Assembly (NCBI GenBank): GCA_027484315.1
Contig: JAIXTE010000129.1
Span: 92,043-156,042, forward strand
Source of the DNA: Burkholderiales bacterium
GTDB lineage: Bacteria > Pseudomonadota > Gammaproteobacteria > Burkholderiales > Burkholderiaceae_B
Length of the DNA: 64,000 nucleotides
Reading direction: 5' to 3'
The notes beneath the pieces were generated by a model. The model was not told the DNA's origin. It was given only the letters and a program-made list of their open reading frames with translations, and did no database searches. A program made the position numbers and the translations under genes. Shown piece by piece: positions 31,760-42,831 of the stretch (positions are counted from its first letter, which is position 1; every line of letters begins with the position of its first letter).

Positions 31760-33130
31760 CTATTGTTCCGTGAACGCCTCCACGGAACCACGCAGGATTG
31801 GTTTTGTGAGGTAGGAAAGCACTGTGCGCTTTTCTGTTTCTATGCTGACATTGGCGACCATGCCCGGCATCAGGCGAACTTTCTCATGAACTTCCATTCT
31901 TGGCACAGTGACCTTCACGCTGAAGTAAGGGCGGCCAAATTCGTCAATCAGGCTGTCAGCAGAAATGCTTTCTACTGCACCGGTCAGCGCGCCGTAAATG
32001 GAATAGTCATAGGCAGTAACACGTATGGTTGCCCGCTGTGATGGCCTAATGAACGCGATGTCTTTTGGGTTGATTCGGGTTTCAAACACCAGCTTTTCGT
32101 CGGCAGGCACAATTTCAATCACTTCTTTGCCTGCGGGAACAACAGCGCCGCGTGTGTTGTAAAGGATGCGCTGTACAAGTCCATCGACCGGGGTTTTCAA
32201 GGTTGCCTGATTCACCCTGTCGCTTAATTCGATCTGGTTCTGCTCTAGGCTGGCCAGACGGGCCTTGACCTCAGACAGCTCGGTGCGGGCCTCATTGATT
32301 TGCTTGAACCGGATTTCTGCAATTTTCTGGCGCGCTTCACGAATGGCCGAATGGAGGCGGTTGGTTTGTGCGCTGGACCCTTCGTAATCTCCTTTCGCTT
32401 TGGCTACGTCGCGCTCAAGGCGCATTACTTCAACGGGCGACACCGCGCCACTTTTCAGCAGTGGCCGCATGCTGGTCAGTTCCTGTTCGGAAATTTCAAG
32501 ATTGCGTTTGGCTGCGGTGGCATTGCTTTGCGCTTCTTCAAGTTCGCGCTGGCGTTGGTCAAGCTGTTGCTCATAAATCTGGGTTTGGGCTGACCATTCC
32601 TGCAGCTTGCTTTGCAGCAGCCTGGATTCCTGAAAAAAGAGTTCGGGGTGTTGCTTGATGATTTCATCGGGCAACTTCAATTCAGTGTTGTTGAGTTGCG
32701 CGAGCAAACGGGCTTCACGGAATTGAAAGGAGGCATCAATCGCTTCTTTTTCCCGCAGGCTTGAGGAGAAACGTGTGATGTCAATTTGTACCAAGGTGTC
32801 TCCGGCTTTGACTTGCTGACCTTCCCGCACCATCACCTCGGTGATCACGCCACCATCGACAGCCTGTATCACCTGTAAACGTTGAGAGGGAACGACCCGG
32901 GCTTCGCCATGTGCAGCCTGTGGCACTGTAGCGATCGCAGACCAGGCCAACAGGGCCAGCATGGTGAATGCACACAAATGCACCAGCCTTTTGGTGAGTT
33001 GCTGTTGCTCGGCCCAAAGGCGGGACTGGCTCAAGGGTGCTTCTTCGGGCATGCCGTTGTTGCCGGACTCCGTGTTTGCTTTGCCATTGAACCAGTTCCA
33101 CCAACGCTTGAAAGTAGAACTCATTTTCAT
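31760..33130 (-). CDS. HlyD-family type I secretion periplasmic adaptor
   Basis: Single TM, VVPSQRLQVIQAVDGGVITEVMVREGQQVKAGDTLVQID, long coiled coil, C-terminal VRLMPGMVANVSIETEKRTVLSYLTKPIL. Confidence 0.92.
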   Translation of the reverse strand: MKMSSTFKRWWNWFNGKANTESGNNGMPEEAPLSQSRLWAEQQQLTKRLVHLCAFTMLALLAWSAIATVPQAAHGEARVVPSQRLQVIQAVDGGVITEVMVREGQQVKAGDTLVQIDITRFSSSLREKEAIDASFQFREARLLAQLNNTELKLPDEIIKQHPELFFQESRLLQSKLQEWSAQTQIYEQQLDQRQRELEEAQSNATAAKRNLEISEQELTSMRPLLKSGAVSPVEVMRLERDVAKAKGDYEGSSAQTNRLHSAIREARQKIAEIRFKQINEARTELSEVKARLASLEQNQIELSDRVNQATLKTPVDGLVQRILYNTRGAVVPAGKEVIEIVPADEKLVFETRINPKDIAFIRPSQRATIRVTAYDYSIYGALTGAVESISADSLIDEFGRPYFSVKVTVPRMEVHEKVRLMPGMVANVSIETEKRTVLSYLTKPILRGSVEAFTEQ

Positions 33131-35259
33131 TGTATTGCCCCCGGTTGTTGGTCACGTTGTTTGGCCAGCGCGTTTGCCTGGTGAAGTACCTTGGCCTTTT
33201 CACCTTGCGTATCAATTTGGCTGTTGTTCATCAATACCAGTGAGTTGGCGCAGCCCAGCAGATTCAGTTTGTGGGTGGTGAATACGAGGATCTGCCGGCT
33301 GTTGAGCTGTTGCAGGTACTGGATCAGGCGTGTTTCCATGTGCTGATCAAGGCACACGGTGGGTTCGTCGAGCAGCACAAGCTCGGGTTGCCCGACCAGC
33401 GCGCGGCACAGCGAAATGCTTTGTTTCTGGCCAGAGGACAGGTTATTGCCCTGATTCTCAATGCGCATGTGAATGCCATCTGGGTGTTGTTCAACCCAGT
33501 TCTTGAGCCCCAATGCATCCAGTATTGCCCAACAGGCGTTCGTGTCTATGTGGGGTCGGTTGAACCGGATGTTCTCAAGCAGCGTGCCGCGAATCAGCGA
33601 CGGTGGTTGTGTGGCATAGCCAATCTTGCTGTTGTATTCATCGGGGTGGTAATGGTCGATCGCCAGGTGATTGACGGCAAGGTGGCCTGCATCGCAAGCG
33701 AGCTGACGGGCCAGCAGTTTCAGCACCGAGGTTTTACCAGAGCCTGTGGGGCCGATGATCCCTACGCGGTCGCCCGGTTTCAATTCCAGTGTGATGTGCC
33801 GAAGTATAAAATGGCCAATCTGCCGGGATTCCGGACTTTGCCCGGGCTTGACCACGCTGGCTGATTCAATACCGATTTGTTCAATGCCTGTGAGCGCTGC
33901 CCGGGTTGCCTGGGTTTTGGGTTGCTGCCCCAGAAACTGGTCAAGTTCTTCAAAGCTGGCCTGCGCGGAATGGGTTTGAACAAGATGCCCCTGAAGTTTT
34001 TGAATGGGTGCAAAACATCGCATGGTGAGCATGGACACGGCGATCAATCCACCCACAGTCAACTGTTTTTCAACGATCAGGTAGACCCCAAGTGCAATGG
34101 TGAATACCCAGCTGCCTTGTTGCAAGAGCTGGATTGACTGAGTCACTTTGAACAATTGATCCCTTACAGCATTGCCACCCATGCGGGCCTTCAGTTGCAG
34201 GTTGTTCAGTAATTTGCTGTGGGCTTGCTGCACCCCGTGGGCCTGAATGTTGTCAAGACAGGCCAATGAGTCCAGCCACTGGCTTTGTGTTTGCCTGGAT
34301 TGCTTCATCTGTGCTTGCCCAAGGCAAGACAGACATCGGTGCGAGTGAACAACCAGGAGCAAGGTGAGCAAAATGACGCCACCTGAAACAAGCAGGAACA
34401 CCGGATGAATCAGCGTGATGACACCTAGAAACAGCACCAGAAAAGGAAGGTCAATCAGGGCCAGCAGGAATACGCCGGTGATCAGCTCACGCAGTTGCTC
34501 GAAGGACCGCAAGTGTTGAAGCAGCACACTGGGTTCGGTTTTGTGCACGGGTACATTCAACAGCGATTGAGACAGGTGACTGGTGCATCGGGTGTCAATC
34601 GAGGTGGCTGCAAACTCCATCAGACGGTGACGGGCGTGCTTCAGAAAGTGTTCAAAGCCCAAACAAAGTGCCACGCCTGCCAGCAAAGCGGCAAGTGATG
34701 CATAAGCCTGATTGGGGATGATGCGGTCATAAACCTGAAGTGAAAACAGTGGGCCTGCAAGGGCCAGGATGTTGATCAACAGCGATGCATACACGACTGG
34801 CTTGAAGTTGCCGTTGTCAAACTGCATGGCCTCGCGTAACCATTTGCTGTCACGCAGTTTTCGCCAAAAACTTAAAAGGCTGGCGGGCGGCGCTTCGGAT
34901 TGAGCAGGAGCAGCTACAGTTTGAGCCCCTTCGAGTTGTATGGCCCAGTGCAATCCGGGGCTTTTATCCTGTGATCCGGTTAATTCCTGAAGACTGCCGG
35001 TTTGTCCGTTCAGGCCCATGGCCAGTGTGTAGGGCCCCAGGTGTTTGATTTCTTCTGCGCTAACTTGCTTGAAGGTTTGGTAGGGGACCCTGCATGCGTC
35101 CAGGTAGCCTTGAAGCAGGGTCAACTCGGTGTGCTCGTCTGGGGTGAGCAAGGATTCCTGCATTTGCCACTGGCTGGGCAGGAATTCGATGCCGAGTTGT
35201 TCCAGCAGATCACGCAATGCGTATTGAAGCGGCTTGATTGGGCGGGGGTCTTGCAGCAT
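33127..35259 (-). CDS. Type I secretion ABC transporter (permease/ATPase)
   Basis: Walker A GPTGSGKTS, signature LSSGQKQS, Walker B LVLLDEPT; 4-bp ATGA overlap with hlyD-like gene; start MLQDPRPI inferred. Confidence 0.9.
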   Translation of the reverse strand: MLQDPRPIKPLQYALRDLLEQLGIEFLPSQWQMQESLLTPDEHTELTLLQGYLDACRVPYQTFKQVSAEEIKHLGPYTLAMGLNGQTGSLQELTGSQDKSPGLHWAIQLEGAQTVAAPAQSEAPPASLLSFWRKLRDSKWLREAMQFDNGNFKPVVYASLLINILALAGPLFSLQVYDRIIPNQAYASLAALLAGVALCLGFEHFLKHARHRLMEFAATSIDTRCTSHLSQSLLNVPVHKTEPSVLLQHLRSFEQLRELITGVFLLALIDLPFLVLFLGVITLIHPVFLLVSGGVILLTLLLVVHSHRCLSCLGQAQMKQSRQTQSQWLDSLACLDNIQAHGVQQAHSKLLNNLQLKARMGGNAVRDQLFKVTQSIQLLQQGSWVFTIALGVYLIVEKQLTVGGLIAVSMLTMRCFAPIQKLQGHLVQTHSAQASFEELDQFLGQQPKTQATRAALTGIEQIGIESASVVKPGQSPESRQIGHFILRHITLELKPGDRVGIIGPTGSGKTSVLKLLARQLACDAGHLAVNHLAIDHYHPDEYNSKIGYATQPPSLIRGTLLENIRFNRPHIDTNACWAILDALGLKNWVEQHPDGIHMRIENQGNNLSSGQKQSISLCRALVGQPELVLLDEPTVCLDQHMETRLIQYLQQLNSRQILVFTTHKLNLLGCANSLVLMNNSQIDTQGEKAKVLHQANALAKQRDQQPGAIQ

Positions 35260-35375
35260 GACGGTGGCCTGAATTCGAGAGCGCCCATGGTAGCGCTTGA
35301 ACCTACCCCTGAAAATCACTCGCTTGGCTCACTCCGCCCAATCAGGGTGTCACCCGATATGCGTAATTACCTCGA

Positions 35376-36620
35376 TTAAATCAAGCCTTCGAATGGAAGT
35401 GCCATGACTGTTTCACCGGCCTTCAAGTCACCTTGCGCGTGTTCCAGCACGAGCAGGCAATCGGATTCGGACATGCTGCGCAAAATGCCGGATCCCTGAG
35501 AGCCGGTGAGGTGAGCTGTTGGCATGCCGTGTTCCGTGCTGAGTCTTGCGCGTTGATATTCTGTTCGGCCTGGACGCTTTCTCAGGTCTTGTGCCAGCCT
35601 TGCGCTGATCATGGGAATGGGCAAGTGGTTGGCGCTGGCCAGTTTGAAGAGGGCGTCACGAACGAAGGCGTAAAAAGTCACCATGACAGCCACAGGGTTG
35701 CCAGGCAGGCCGAACAGAAAAGCGGAGTCACCGCTCGTGGCATTGTGAACCTGACCGAATGCCATAGGGCGACCAGGCCGCATGGCAATTTTCCAGAAAT
35801 TCACGCTGCCCAGTTTTTCCATCACGTCTTTTGTGAAGTCGGCTTCGCCCACCGATACTCCGCCTGAAGTGATGATCACGTCGGCCTGTTCCATGGCCTG
35901 TAGCATGGCGTGCTCAAGCGCTTCAGGTGAATCATGCACAACGCCCATGTCAAGAAGTTCGACAAAACGCAGGCGCGTGAGCATGCCGTAAAGTGTGTAT
36001 CGGTTGCTGTCGTACACGCACCCTTCATCCAGCGGTTGACCCAGCGAGCGCAGTTCGTCGCCGGTGGAAAAAAAGGCGACGCGCAACTTGCGGCGCACCA
36101 CAATTTCAGCCATTCCAAGCGAGGCAAGCAAACCAAGGTCAGCCGGGCGAAGTAATTTGCCAGCGGGCAGGGCGGTTTTGCCCATGGCCAGGTCTTCACC
36201 GGCCAGACGACGGTTGTCACCAGGCGATACGGCACCCGGTGGGAAGCTGATGACATCGCCACTCACCGTGGCATTTTCCTGAATCAACACGGTGTCGCAA
36301 CCCGCAGGCATCACCGCACCGGTCATGATCCGCACACATTCGCCGGATGCGCAATGCCCATCAAACAGCTTGCCGGCCAGTGCAGTGCCAATCAATTTGA
36401 GTGATGTGATGTCGGCGCTTTGAATGCTGCTGCTGTGAAAGGCATAGCCATCCATTGCAGAATTGTCGTGAGCCGGCACATTAATGGGCGACAACACGTT
36501 GACGGCCAGTACCTGATCCAGTGCCTCTCGAATGGCCACTGTTCGGGTTCCGGCAATGGGTGTGAGCTGCTCGAGAATGTTTTGCCGGGCCTGGTCTACG
36601 GTTTGGAAATCAGTTTGCAT
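35376..36620 (-). CDS. moeA: Molybdopterin molybdotransferase MoeA
   Basis: NVPAHDNSAMDGYAF, SGGVSVGEADFTKDV, GLPGNPVAVMVTF. Confidence 0.95.
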   Translation of the reverse strand: MQTDFQTVDQARQNILEQLTPIAGTRTVAIREALDQVLAVNVLSPINVPAHDNSAMDGYAFHSSSIQSADITSLKLIGTALAGKLFDGHCASGECVRIMTGAVMPAGCDTVLIQENATVSGDVISFPPGAVSPGDNRRLAGEDLAMGKTALPAGKLLRPADLGLLASLGMAEIVVRRKLRVAFFSTGDELRSLGQPLDEGCVYDSNRYTLYGMLTRLRFVELLDMGVVHDSPEALEHAMLQAMEQADVIITSGGVSVGEADFTKDVMEKLGSVNFWKIAMRPGRPMAFGQVHNATSGDSAFLFGLPGNPVAVMVTFYAFVRDALFKLASANHLPIPMISARLAQDLRKRPGRTEYQRARLSTEHGMPTAHLTGSQGSGILRSMSESDCLLVLEHAQGDLKAGETVMALPFEGLI

Positions 36621-36634
36621 ATCGTGTCCCCAGT

Positions 36635-37228
36635 TCAGGCTTTTTGTTCAAGCGCTCTGAGTTCTTCAAGCGTATTGACATTGTGAAAGGCTGACTCGTC
36701 GGCGAATTCCACCACGGCATGGGGAATGTTGGCATACCAGGCATCAATTTTCCTGCCGCCTTTGCGCAGAAATTCTTCCATGCTCGGCAGTACGACGGTT
36801 CGCATCATGCAAAACACCGGCTGATGAAGCCCCCCTGTGGCGGCCACGCTGAGCATCAATGAAGGGTCCGTCAAGAAAGGCTCGCTCAACTTTGCCACCA
36901 GGTCGAGCGGAAACAGTGGTACATCACAGGGCACTGTGACCAAAAAGGGCACTGTGGCTTCGTTCAAGGCGGCTTGCATCCCGGCCAGCGGGCCAGCAAA
37001 GTCGGCCTGCTGATCGCAGATCACGGGAATGCCGAAGCCTTCGTAAACGCCAATGTTGCGGTTGGCATTGATCATGGTGCTGCCCACCTGGGATGAAAGG
37101 CGCATCAGGGCGTGTAAAGCCAACGGGGCTTGCTTGAAATTGCGAAGGCCTTTGTCAATGCCGCCCATGCGGCTACCCATGCCACCGGCCAAAATCACGG
37201 CGGTGATGTCGTCAAGAGAAATGCTCAT
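36635..37228 (-). CDS. mobA: Molybdenum cofactor guanylyltransferase MobA
   Basis: AVILAGGMGSRMGGIDKGL, PCDVPLFP. Confidence 0.94.
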   Translation of the reverse strand: MSISLDDITAVILAGGMGSRMGGIDKGLRNFKQAPLALHALMRLSSQVGSTMINANRNIGVYEGFGIPVICDQQADFAGPLAGMQAALNEATVPFLVTVPCDVPLFPLDLVAKLSEPFLTDPSLMLSVAATGGLHQPVFCMMRTVVLPSMEEFLRKGGRKIDAWYANIPHAVVEFADESAFHNVNTLEELRALEQKA

Positions 37229-38106
37229 GCGTACTGTGTGTCATTCAAGGTGTTGAATCGGTGGGCGCCGGTGTAAAGCAGATAGTGTTTGCCTTGGCAG
37301 CGGCCCAGCATGGTGATGTTCAGTTTTTGGGCAATCTCGTAGCCCATTTGTGTCAGGCCTGATCTGGAAACCAGCACCGGAATACCCATCTGTGCGCATT
37401 TGATGACCATTTCGGAAGTCAAACGCCCAGTGGTGTAGAAAATCTTGTCGTCGCCAGTCATGTTGTGCAGCCACATCTGGCCGGCAATTGCATCTACGGC
37501 ATTGTGGCGCCCCACGTCTTCCACGAAGAGGAGAATTTCACCCCGGTTGGTTCCGCTGTTGGAGCACAAGGCACAGCCGTGAACAGCGCCCGCCTGTTTG
37601 TAGATGGACTCGTGTTTCCTGACCTGGTCCATCACACCGTACAGCACGTCCTGCGACAGGCTGTAAGCGTTGCTCAGTTGGACTTTGTCCAGGTCTTCCA
37701 TCAGGTCACCAAACACAGTGCCTTGACCACAACCTGAGGTTGTCGTTTTTTTCTCAAGTTTTTTCGCTTTTTCCGTTGTTTCCCAAACGGTTAACCCGGT
37801 GTTCTTGAGTGAAGTCGAGGTGACAGCTACGCTTTCTGTTTCCCAGTCCACATGTATTGCAGCAATTTCTGAAGGGTTGTTGACAAGCCTTTGATTTCTC
37901 AGCCAACCCAATGCAAGTGCTTCAGGCTGGGCACCCAGAGTCATCAAGGTCAGCAACTCTTTTTTATCAAAATAGAGGGTTAAAGGGTGCTCGCCTGAAA
38001 TTTGCACTGAGACCAGTTCGCCATGCTCGTTGGTGGCCGTGATTTCCACCGTGCTGGGAATGCTGGCATTGGTGGTTTGAATTGAAGTGGGCATTGCGGG
38101 TTCCAT
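37225..38106 (-). CDS. fdhD: Formate dehydrogenase accessory sulfurtransferase FdhD
   Basis: AVHGCALCSNSG..., EDVGRHNAVDAIAG, TTGRLTSEMVIKCAQMGIPVLVSRSGLT; start MEPAMPTS inferred. Confidence 0.94.
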   Translation of the reverse strand: MEPAMPTSIQTTNASIPSTVEITATNEHGELVSVQISGEHPLTLYFDKKELLTLMTLGAQPEALALGWLRNQRLVNNPSEIAAIHVDWETESVAVTSTSLKNTGLTVWETTEKAKKLEKKTTTSGCGQGTVFGDLMEDLDKVQLSNAYSLSQDVLYGVMDQVRKHESIYKQAGAVHGCALCSNSGTNRGEILLFVEDVGRHNAVDAIAGQMWLHNMTGDDKIFYTTGRLTSEMVIKCAQMGIPVLVSRSGLTQMGYEIAQKLNITMLGRCQGKHYLLYTGAHRFNTLNDTQYA

Positions 38107-38116
38107 TGTGGGTTCT

Positions 38117-39235
38117 TTAGCCGCCGATGTACGACATTTCAATTCTGTCTTTGGGCTGCGTGGTATTTTCTGTGCGAATTTCGCTGTAGCGGTCACTCCG
38201 AACTGCCCACAGGTTGCGTATTGCATCATGCAGGCTTTTTTGAATGTGTTCCACGGGTTCGCCGGAACGAATCAGCGGTTTGAGATCGTGCCCTTTGCTG
38301 GCAAAGAGGCAGGTGTAAAGTTTGCCTTCGGTAGACAGGCGGATGCGTGTGCAATCTTTGCAGAAGGCCTGGGTGACCGAGGAAATCACGCCAATTTCTC
38401 CGCTGCCGTCGCTGTATTTCCAGCGTTCGGCTACTTCGCCTGTGTAATTGGCATCCAGCATCTGCAATTGCGACAAGCCTTGGGAAATCATGTTGACAAT
38501 GCGGGCCGAGGGTACCACTTCATCCATTTTCCAGCCGTTGCTGCTGCCCACATCCATGTATTCAATGAAACGCAGAATATGCGGCGTGCCCTTGAAATGC
38601 CGGGCCATGGGCAGCACCTGGTCGTCATTCATGCCGCCCTTGACCACCATGTTGACCTTGATCGGACCAAGCCCTGCTTCATAAGCCGCCTCGATGCCGT
38701 CCAGCACTTCATCGACAGAAAATTCCACATCATTCATTTGCTTGAACACGGAATCGTCAATCGCATCCAGGCTGACTGTGACCCGGCTCAATCCCGCTTC
38801 TTTCAGGATTTTGGCCTTTTTGCGAAGCAGCGTGCCATTGGTGGTCAATGTAATTTCCACCGGTTTGCCGGAGGGTCCGCGAAGGCTGGCCAGTTGTTCA
38901 ATCAGGATTTCTATGTTTTTCCGCAGCAACGGCTCACCACCTGTGAGGCGTATTTTTTCAACACCCAAGGCCACGAATTGTTTGGCGACCTGTTCAATTT
39001 CTTCAAAACTCAGCAGGTCTTTGTGGGGCAGAAATGCGTAGTCCTTGTCGAAAATGGACTTGGGCATGCAGTACACACAACGGAAGTTGCAGCGGTCAGT
39101 GACAGAAATCCGCAAGTCGTGAAGCCTGCGATTGAAATGATCTTTTGCGGGTACTTCACTGCTGTGCGGTGCGCTGAAATTCAGGGGAATCACGCGCGAA
39201 TTGTCCTGGACCAGTTGAATAACTCGGTCTGTCAT
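38117..39235 (-). CDS. moaA: GTP 3',8-cyclase MoaA
   Basis: [18 protein letters not shown] radical SAM motif, [11 protein letters not shown]-terminal CxxC..C cluster. Confidence 0.96.
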   Translation of the reverse strand: MTDRVIQLVQDNSRVIPLNFSAPHSSEVPAKDHFNRRLHDLRISVTDRCNFRCVYCMPKSIFDKDYAFLPHKDLLSFEEIEQVAKQFVALGVEKIRLTGGEPLLRKNIEILIEQLASLRGPSGKPVEITLTTNGTLLRKKAKILKEAGLSRVTVSLDAIDDSVFKQMNDVEFSVDEVLDGIEAAYEAGLGPIKVNMVVKGGMNDDQVLPMARHFKGTPHILRFIEYMDVGSSNGWKMDEVVPSARIVNMISQGLSQLQMLDANYTGEVAERWKYSDGSGEIGVISSVTQAFCKDCTRIRLSTEGKLYTCLFASKGHDLKPLIRSGEPVEHIQKSLHDAIRNLWAVRSDRYSEIRTENTTQPKDRIEMSYIGG

Positions 39236-39313
39236 CGTTCAATCCCTCGCCCCATGGGGGCAAACTCCTATTGTGATACTTGTGCTGTATCTTCTAATCT
39301 GATGACCTGAATT

Positions 39314-39823
39314 GTGCCCTCACTGGCGGGGGCCGGCAACTCGCAGAGGTGTTTTTTGAGTGCAAATTTTTTGGTGCTGGGTGAAGCAGCTTTCAATGTA
39401 CGAATTGGCAAGGTGGTTCAAAACTCCCGCTGGCAGCCATTCCGCTGGCAAGTGCTGGAGTTGGGGCCGGCGGATTTGCCAATTTCACATGCTCCGGATG
39501 AATACGTTCAACTGGTCAAGGCGCAGGTGTATCAGGATGAATTGCAGGGCTATTTCCTGAATCTGGACACCGACACACCTTTTCTTTTCATGTGTGTGCG
39601 ATATCCAGATGAGAACAAGGCCCTGATGCCTACCGTATTCGACGTCACCTTCAGTTATGACGAAGCGGCCCGGTGGATGGATTCCAATGAGGAAGTGCAA
39701 ACATTGCCTTTGCCGGCCCCTGTGGCCAGTTGGTTGGCTGAACTGGTGCAAGCCAGGTATCAACCGGAGCCAAAGCAGCGTCGACGTCCCCAGTCATTCG
39801 TGAAACCCGCCAATCGGGGTTGA
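39314..39823 (+). CDS. DUF3305-type protein
   Basis: 170-aa ORF preceding DUF3306 gene at formate dehydrogenase locus; WQPFRWQVLELGP. Confidence 0.7.
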   Translation: MPSLAGAGNSQRCFLSANFLVLGEAAFNVRIGKVVQNSRWQPFRWQVLELGPADLPISHAPDEYVQLVKAQVYQDELQGYFLNLDTDTPFLFMCVRYPDENKALMPTVFDVTFSYDEAARWMDSNEEVQTLPLPAPVASWLAELVQARYQPEPKQRRRPQSFVKPANRG

Positions 39824-39855
39824 TTCAGTGATGTGCAGTAAAGGACGAGATACAC

Positions 39856-40539
39856 ATGAGTGACAGTTTTTTAAGTCGGTGGTCCCGGCGCAAAATCGAA
39901 GTTCGGAACCTGGAGAAGGAGGGACTGCTCCCGGTTCAGGCAGCAGAGTCTTCCCTGGCACAAGTACCTGCACCGCTTTCCGTTGGCAATGTGCCTGAGA
40001 ATCCCGCGGCGACGGTTGCCCCAGTTCAATCTGCATCCCCTGAAGTTGCTCTGCCTACCGAGGCGGATTTGAAGCTGGTGGAGCAGGGCGGTGACATCAA
40101 GGCATTCTTGATGGACAAGGTGGCGCCGGAGCTTAAGAACAAGGCGTTCAAGGCCTTGTTTTCGCGACCTGAATTCAATGTGATGGATGGCCTAGATATT
40201 TATATCGATGATTACAACAAGTTCATCCCTTTGAGCCAGGAAGACATCGGAAAAATGACTTTGTCCAAGCAGTTGTTGAGTCGACCTGATCTGGACATGA
40301 TCAAACCGGATGTATTGATGGATTTACCACCCAGTGTGGGCGACGAAACCCAGGATCTTTCGGACGTTCAACTTGAAGGCGCTGAACCGGATGAATCGTC
40401 TGAAAACCTGCATCCAGCACATCCAGCTTCAGAAAACCATGAAACAGTCAGGGTTATCCCTGATGCGTTGCAAGATATTGATTCTAATAATATTGATACA
40501 AATCGATCGTTTGAAAAGCCAGGTGATTTTTCGGCTTGA
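39856..40539 (+). CDS. DUF3306-type protein
   Basis: SFLSRWSRRKIEVR start and KNKAFKALFSRPEFNVMDGLDIYIDDYN core. Confidence 0.8.
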   Translation: MSDSFLSRWSRRKIEVRNLEKEGLLPVQAAESSLAQVPAPLSVGNVPENPAATVAPVQSASPEVALPTEADLKLVEQGGDIKAFLMDKVAPELKNKAFKALFSRPEFNVMDGLDIYIDDYNKFIPLSQEDIGKMTLSKQLLSRPDLDMIKPDVLMDLPPSVGDETQDLSDVQLEGAEPDESSENLHPAHPASENHETVRVIPDALQDIDSNNIDTNRSFEKPGDFSA

Positions 40540-40716
40540 CTGGTACTTTTTGTCCCACCCCTCAAACAGTTTGATACAGACAAAATGAACCACCTTGTGG
40601 GGGCGGTTCAAATGCTGTTTTTCTAGTGCATTGATTACACGGGAAAAATATTCAAACCGCCTTCTGGCACAAGTTTTGCAAATAATTGCCAAATAACCAA
40701 AACAGAAGTATTAGAA

Positions 40717-42831
40717 ATGACCAACTCGGATGTGTTTGTGTGTGGTTGCCAGGGAAGTGGCGAGACAGTCGACAAAGCGTTGCAAAACGTGAGTGTTGAC
40801 GGTATTCGTTTTGTGTCTGCACAACGCGCTTGTCGCGATGGAATCACCCAAGTGCTGGACGCAAAAAATCAGACAAGTGGCGCGCGCTGTTTCGTGGGTT
40901 GCACCCAGGAACAGGCTGTTTTTGAGTCTGTCGCGCAAAGTGGTGCTGTTCAAAACATCGAATTTGTGAATTTGCGGGGTTTGCTCCGCGGGCAGCCTTC
41001 ATCACAAACTTCCCCGGAGGCGGCGGCCACTGTGGCGGCACTGGCCGCGTACGAATCGGATTTCCGTGTTGAACCCGTGCCTGCTGTGTTGTTCTCATCC
41101 AAGGGCCGTGTGGCCATGGTGGTGAACAACGACAAGCAGTTGCAACATGCGCAGACCCTTTCCAACAACCTGACCGTTGATTTGTTGGTTAAAGACCCGT
41201 CCGCGTTGGTGTTGCCAGCCAAGCGCAACCTGAATGTCATGGCCTTGTCAGTGGACTCTGTAAGCGGTTACCTGGGTGCATTCACCCTGAGTACCCGCAA
41301 AAGCAATCCTGTTGACATGGAACTGTGCACCCGTTGTGGCGCTTGCGTGGATGCCTGTCCTACACAATCAATTTCCAAAGATTCCTTCACGATCGACCTG
41401 AACAGCTGCGACAAAACTGGCGCCTGTATCAAGGCTTGCGGCGAGTTCAAGGCCATTTCATTTTCAGACCTGAATTCGCTTGAAGAACGCCAATACGACA
41501 TGGTGATTGATTGCACCATGCCCGGCCTGTTTTCCGACCGCCAGGCCCCCTTGGGCTATTGGCATGTGGGTGACAGCGAACAGTTGTTGCTGGAAGCCAT
41601 GCTGGACGCCGTTCAAACCGTGGGGGAATTCGAGAAGCCCAAGTTTTTTGAATACAAGTCCAGCATCTGTGCACACAGCCGTTCAAACAAGACCGGATGC
41701 AACAGCTGTATCGATGCCTGCAGCACAAAGGCGATCAAATCTGCTGGTGAAAAAATTGAAGTCAATCCTCACTTGTGTCTGGGCTGCGGCGCATGTACTA
41801 CCGTGTGCCCAACCGGTGCGATCCAGTTCGCTTTGAGCCCGGCGACCGTGCAAGGTCGCTCGATCAAGTCAGCCATCAAGGCATTTCGGTCCAATGGTGG
41901 CAAGAAGCTTGAGCTGGTGTTTCACGGCCCCGACCTGGACCACAACTGGCTGGAAACTTCGAAAAAAACCAACAGACCTGCCTTGGCAAAATCGCCTGTT
42001 TCTGATTTCAGCTTACTGCCCATTGAACTGAACCACAGCGCAAGTATCGGGCCTGATCTTTGGCTGTCTGCATTGGCTTTCGGCGCAGACCGCATCACGG
42101 TGCTGCAGTCGGCCGTTGAATCCAGCCACTACGGAGAGCCGTTGGGTGCGCACGCAGGTTGGGTGAATGAGTTGCTCGAAGCCATGGGCTTGCAGCAGCG
42201 CATTCGTGTGCTGCACATGGGCGAAACATCACAACTGTTTGAGCCGGTCAGTTTGCCTGCCTTGGGCGTCACGCCGGCCAGTTTTGAATTGTCTTCAAAC
42301 AAGCGCACCCGCATGGAGTTTGCGGTTGACCATTTGGCAGAACACGCTCAAACCCATGCGAAGCTCAGTTTCGCAGAGCCGATTGCGCTTTCAGCCGCTG
42401 CGCCGTTTGGTGCCGTGTTGGTGAACAAGGACAAATGCACTCTGTGCATGAGCTGTACCAGCGCATGCCCGGCATCTGCCCTGATCGACAATCCCGAAAA
42501 ACCACAACTTCGCTTCATTGAACGCAATTGCGTGCAATGCGGCCTGTGCGTTGAAACCTGTCCTGAAAATGCCATGCAACTGGTGCCCCAATTGTTGTTG
42601 GGCCCGGCCGCGCGCGAAAAGCGTGTGCTGAACGAATCGCAGCCATTCCACTGCATCAGCTGTGGCAAGGCTTTTGGTACCAAGCACATGATCGACAACA
42701 TGTTTGCCAAGTTGAGCCAGCACAGCATGTTTGAACGAAACGCCAACCGCCTGAAGATGTGCGCCGATTGCCGCGTGACCGACATGTACAGCGCCAAGGA
42801 TGAAATGACAATTTTCGAGGTGAAGAAATGA
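40717..42831 (+). CDS. Multi-[4Fe-4S] ferredoxin-like protein of formate dehydrogenase locus
   Basis: CTRCGACVDACP, CLGCGACTTVCP, CTLCMSCTSACP, CVQCGLCVETCP motifs. Confidence 0.88.
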   Translation: MTNSDVFVCGCQGSGETVDKALQNVSVDGIRFVSAQRACRDGITQVLDAKNQTSGARCFVGCTQEQAVFESVAQSGAVQNIEFVNLRGLLRGQPSSQTSPEAAATVAALAAYESDFRVEPVPAVLFSSKGRVAMVVNNDKQLQHAQTLSNNLTVDLLVKDPSALVLPAKRNLNVMALSVDSVSGYLGAFTLSTRKSNPVDMELCTRCGACVDACPTQSISKDSFTIDLNSCDKTGACIKACGEFKAISFSDLNSLEERQYDMVIDCTMPGLFSDRQAPLGYWHVGDSEQLLLEAMLDAVQTVGEFEKPKFFEYKSSICAHSRSNKTGCNSCIDACSTKAIKSAGEKIEVNPHLCLGCGACTTVCPTGAIQFALSPATVQGRSIKSAIKAFRSNGGKKLELVFHGPDLDHNWLETSKKTNRPALAKSPVSDFSLLPIELNHSASIGPDLWLSALAFGADRITVLQSAVESSHYGEPLGAHAGWVNELLEAMGLQQRIRVLHMGETSQLFEPVSLPALGVTPASFELSSNKRTRMEFAVDHLAEHAQTHAKLSFAEPIALSAAAPFGAVLVNKDKCTLCMSCTSACPASALIDNPEKPQLRFIERNCVQCGLCVETCPENAMQLVPQLLLGPAAREKRVLNESQPFHCISCGKAFGTKHMIDNMFAKLSQHSMFERNANRLKMCADCRVTDMYSAKDEMTIFEVKK

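Noticed and set aside
35376-39235. moeA-mobA-fdhD-moaA next to FDH as a novel cluster
   Set aside because: Functionally expected grouping: cofactor biosynthesis next to a molybdenum/tungsten enzyme.
38087-39310. 407-aa plus-strand ORF opposite moaA
   Set aside because: Antisense shadow of a well-supported MoaA gene; His/Phe/Ala-rich composition with no recognisable domain.
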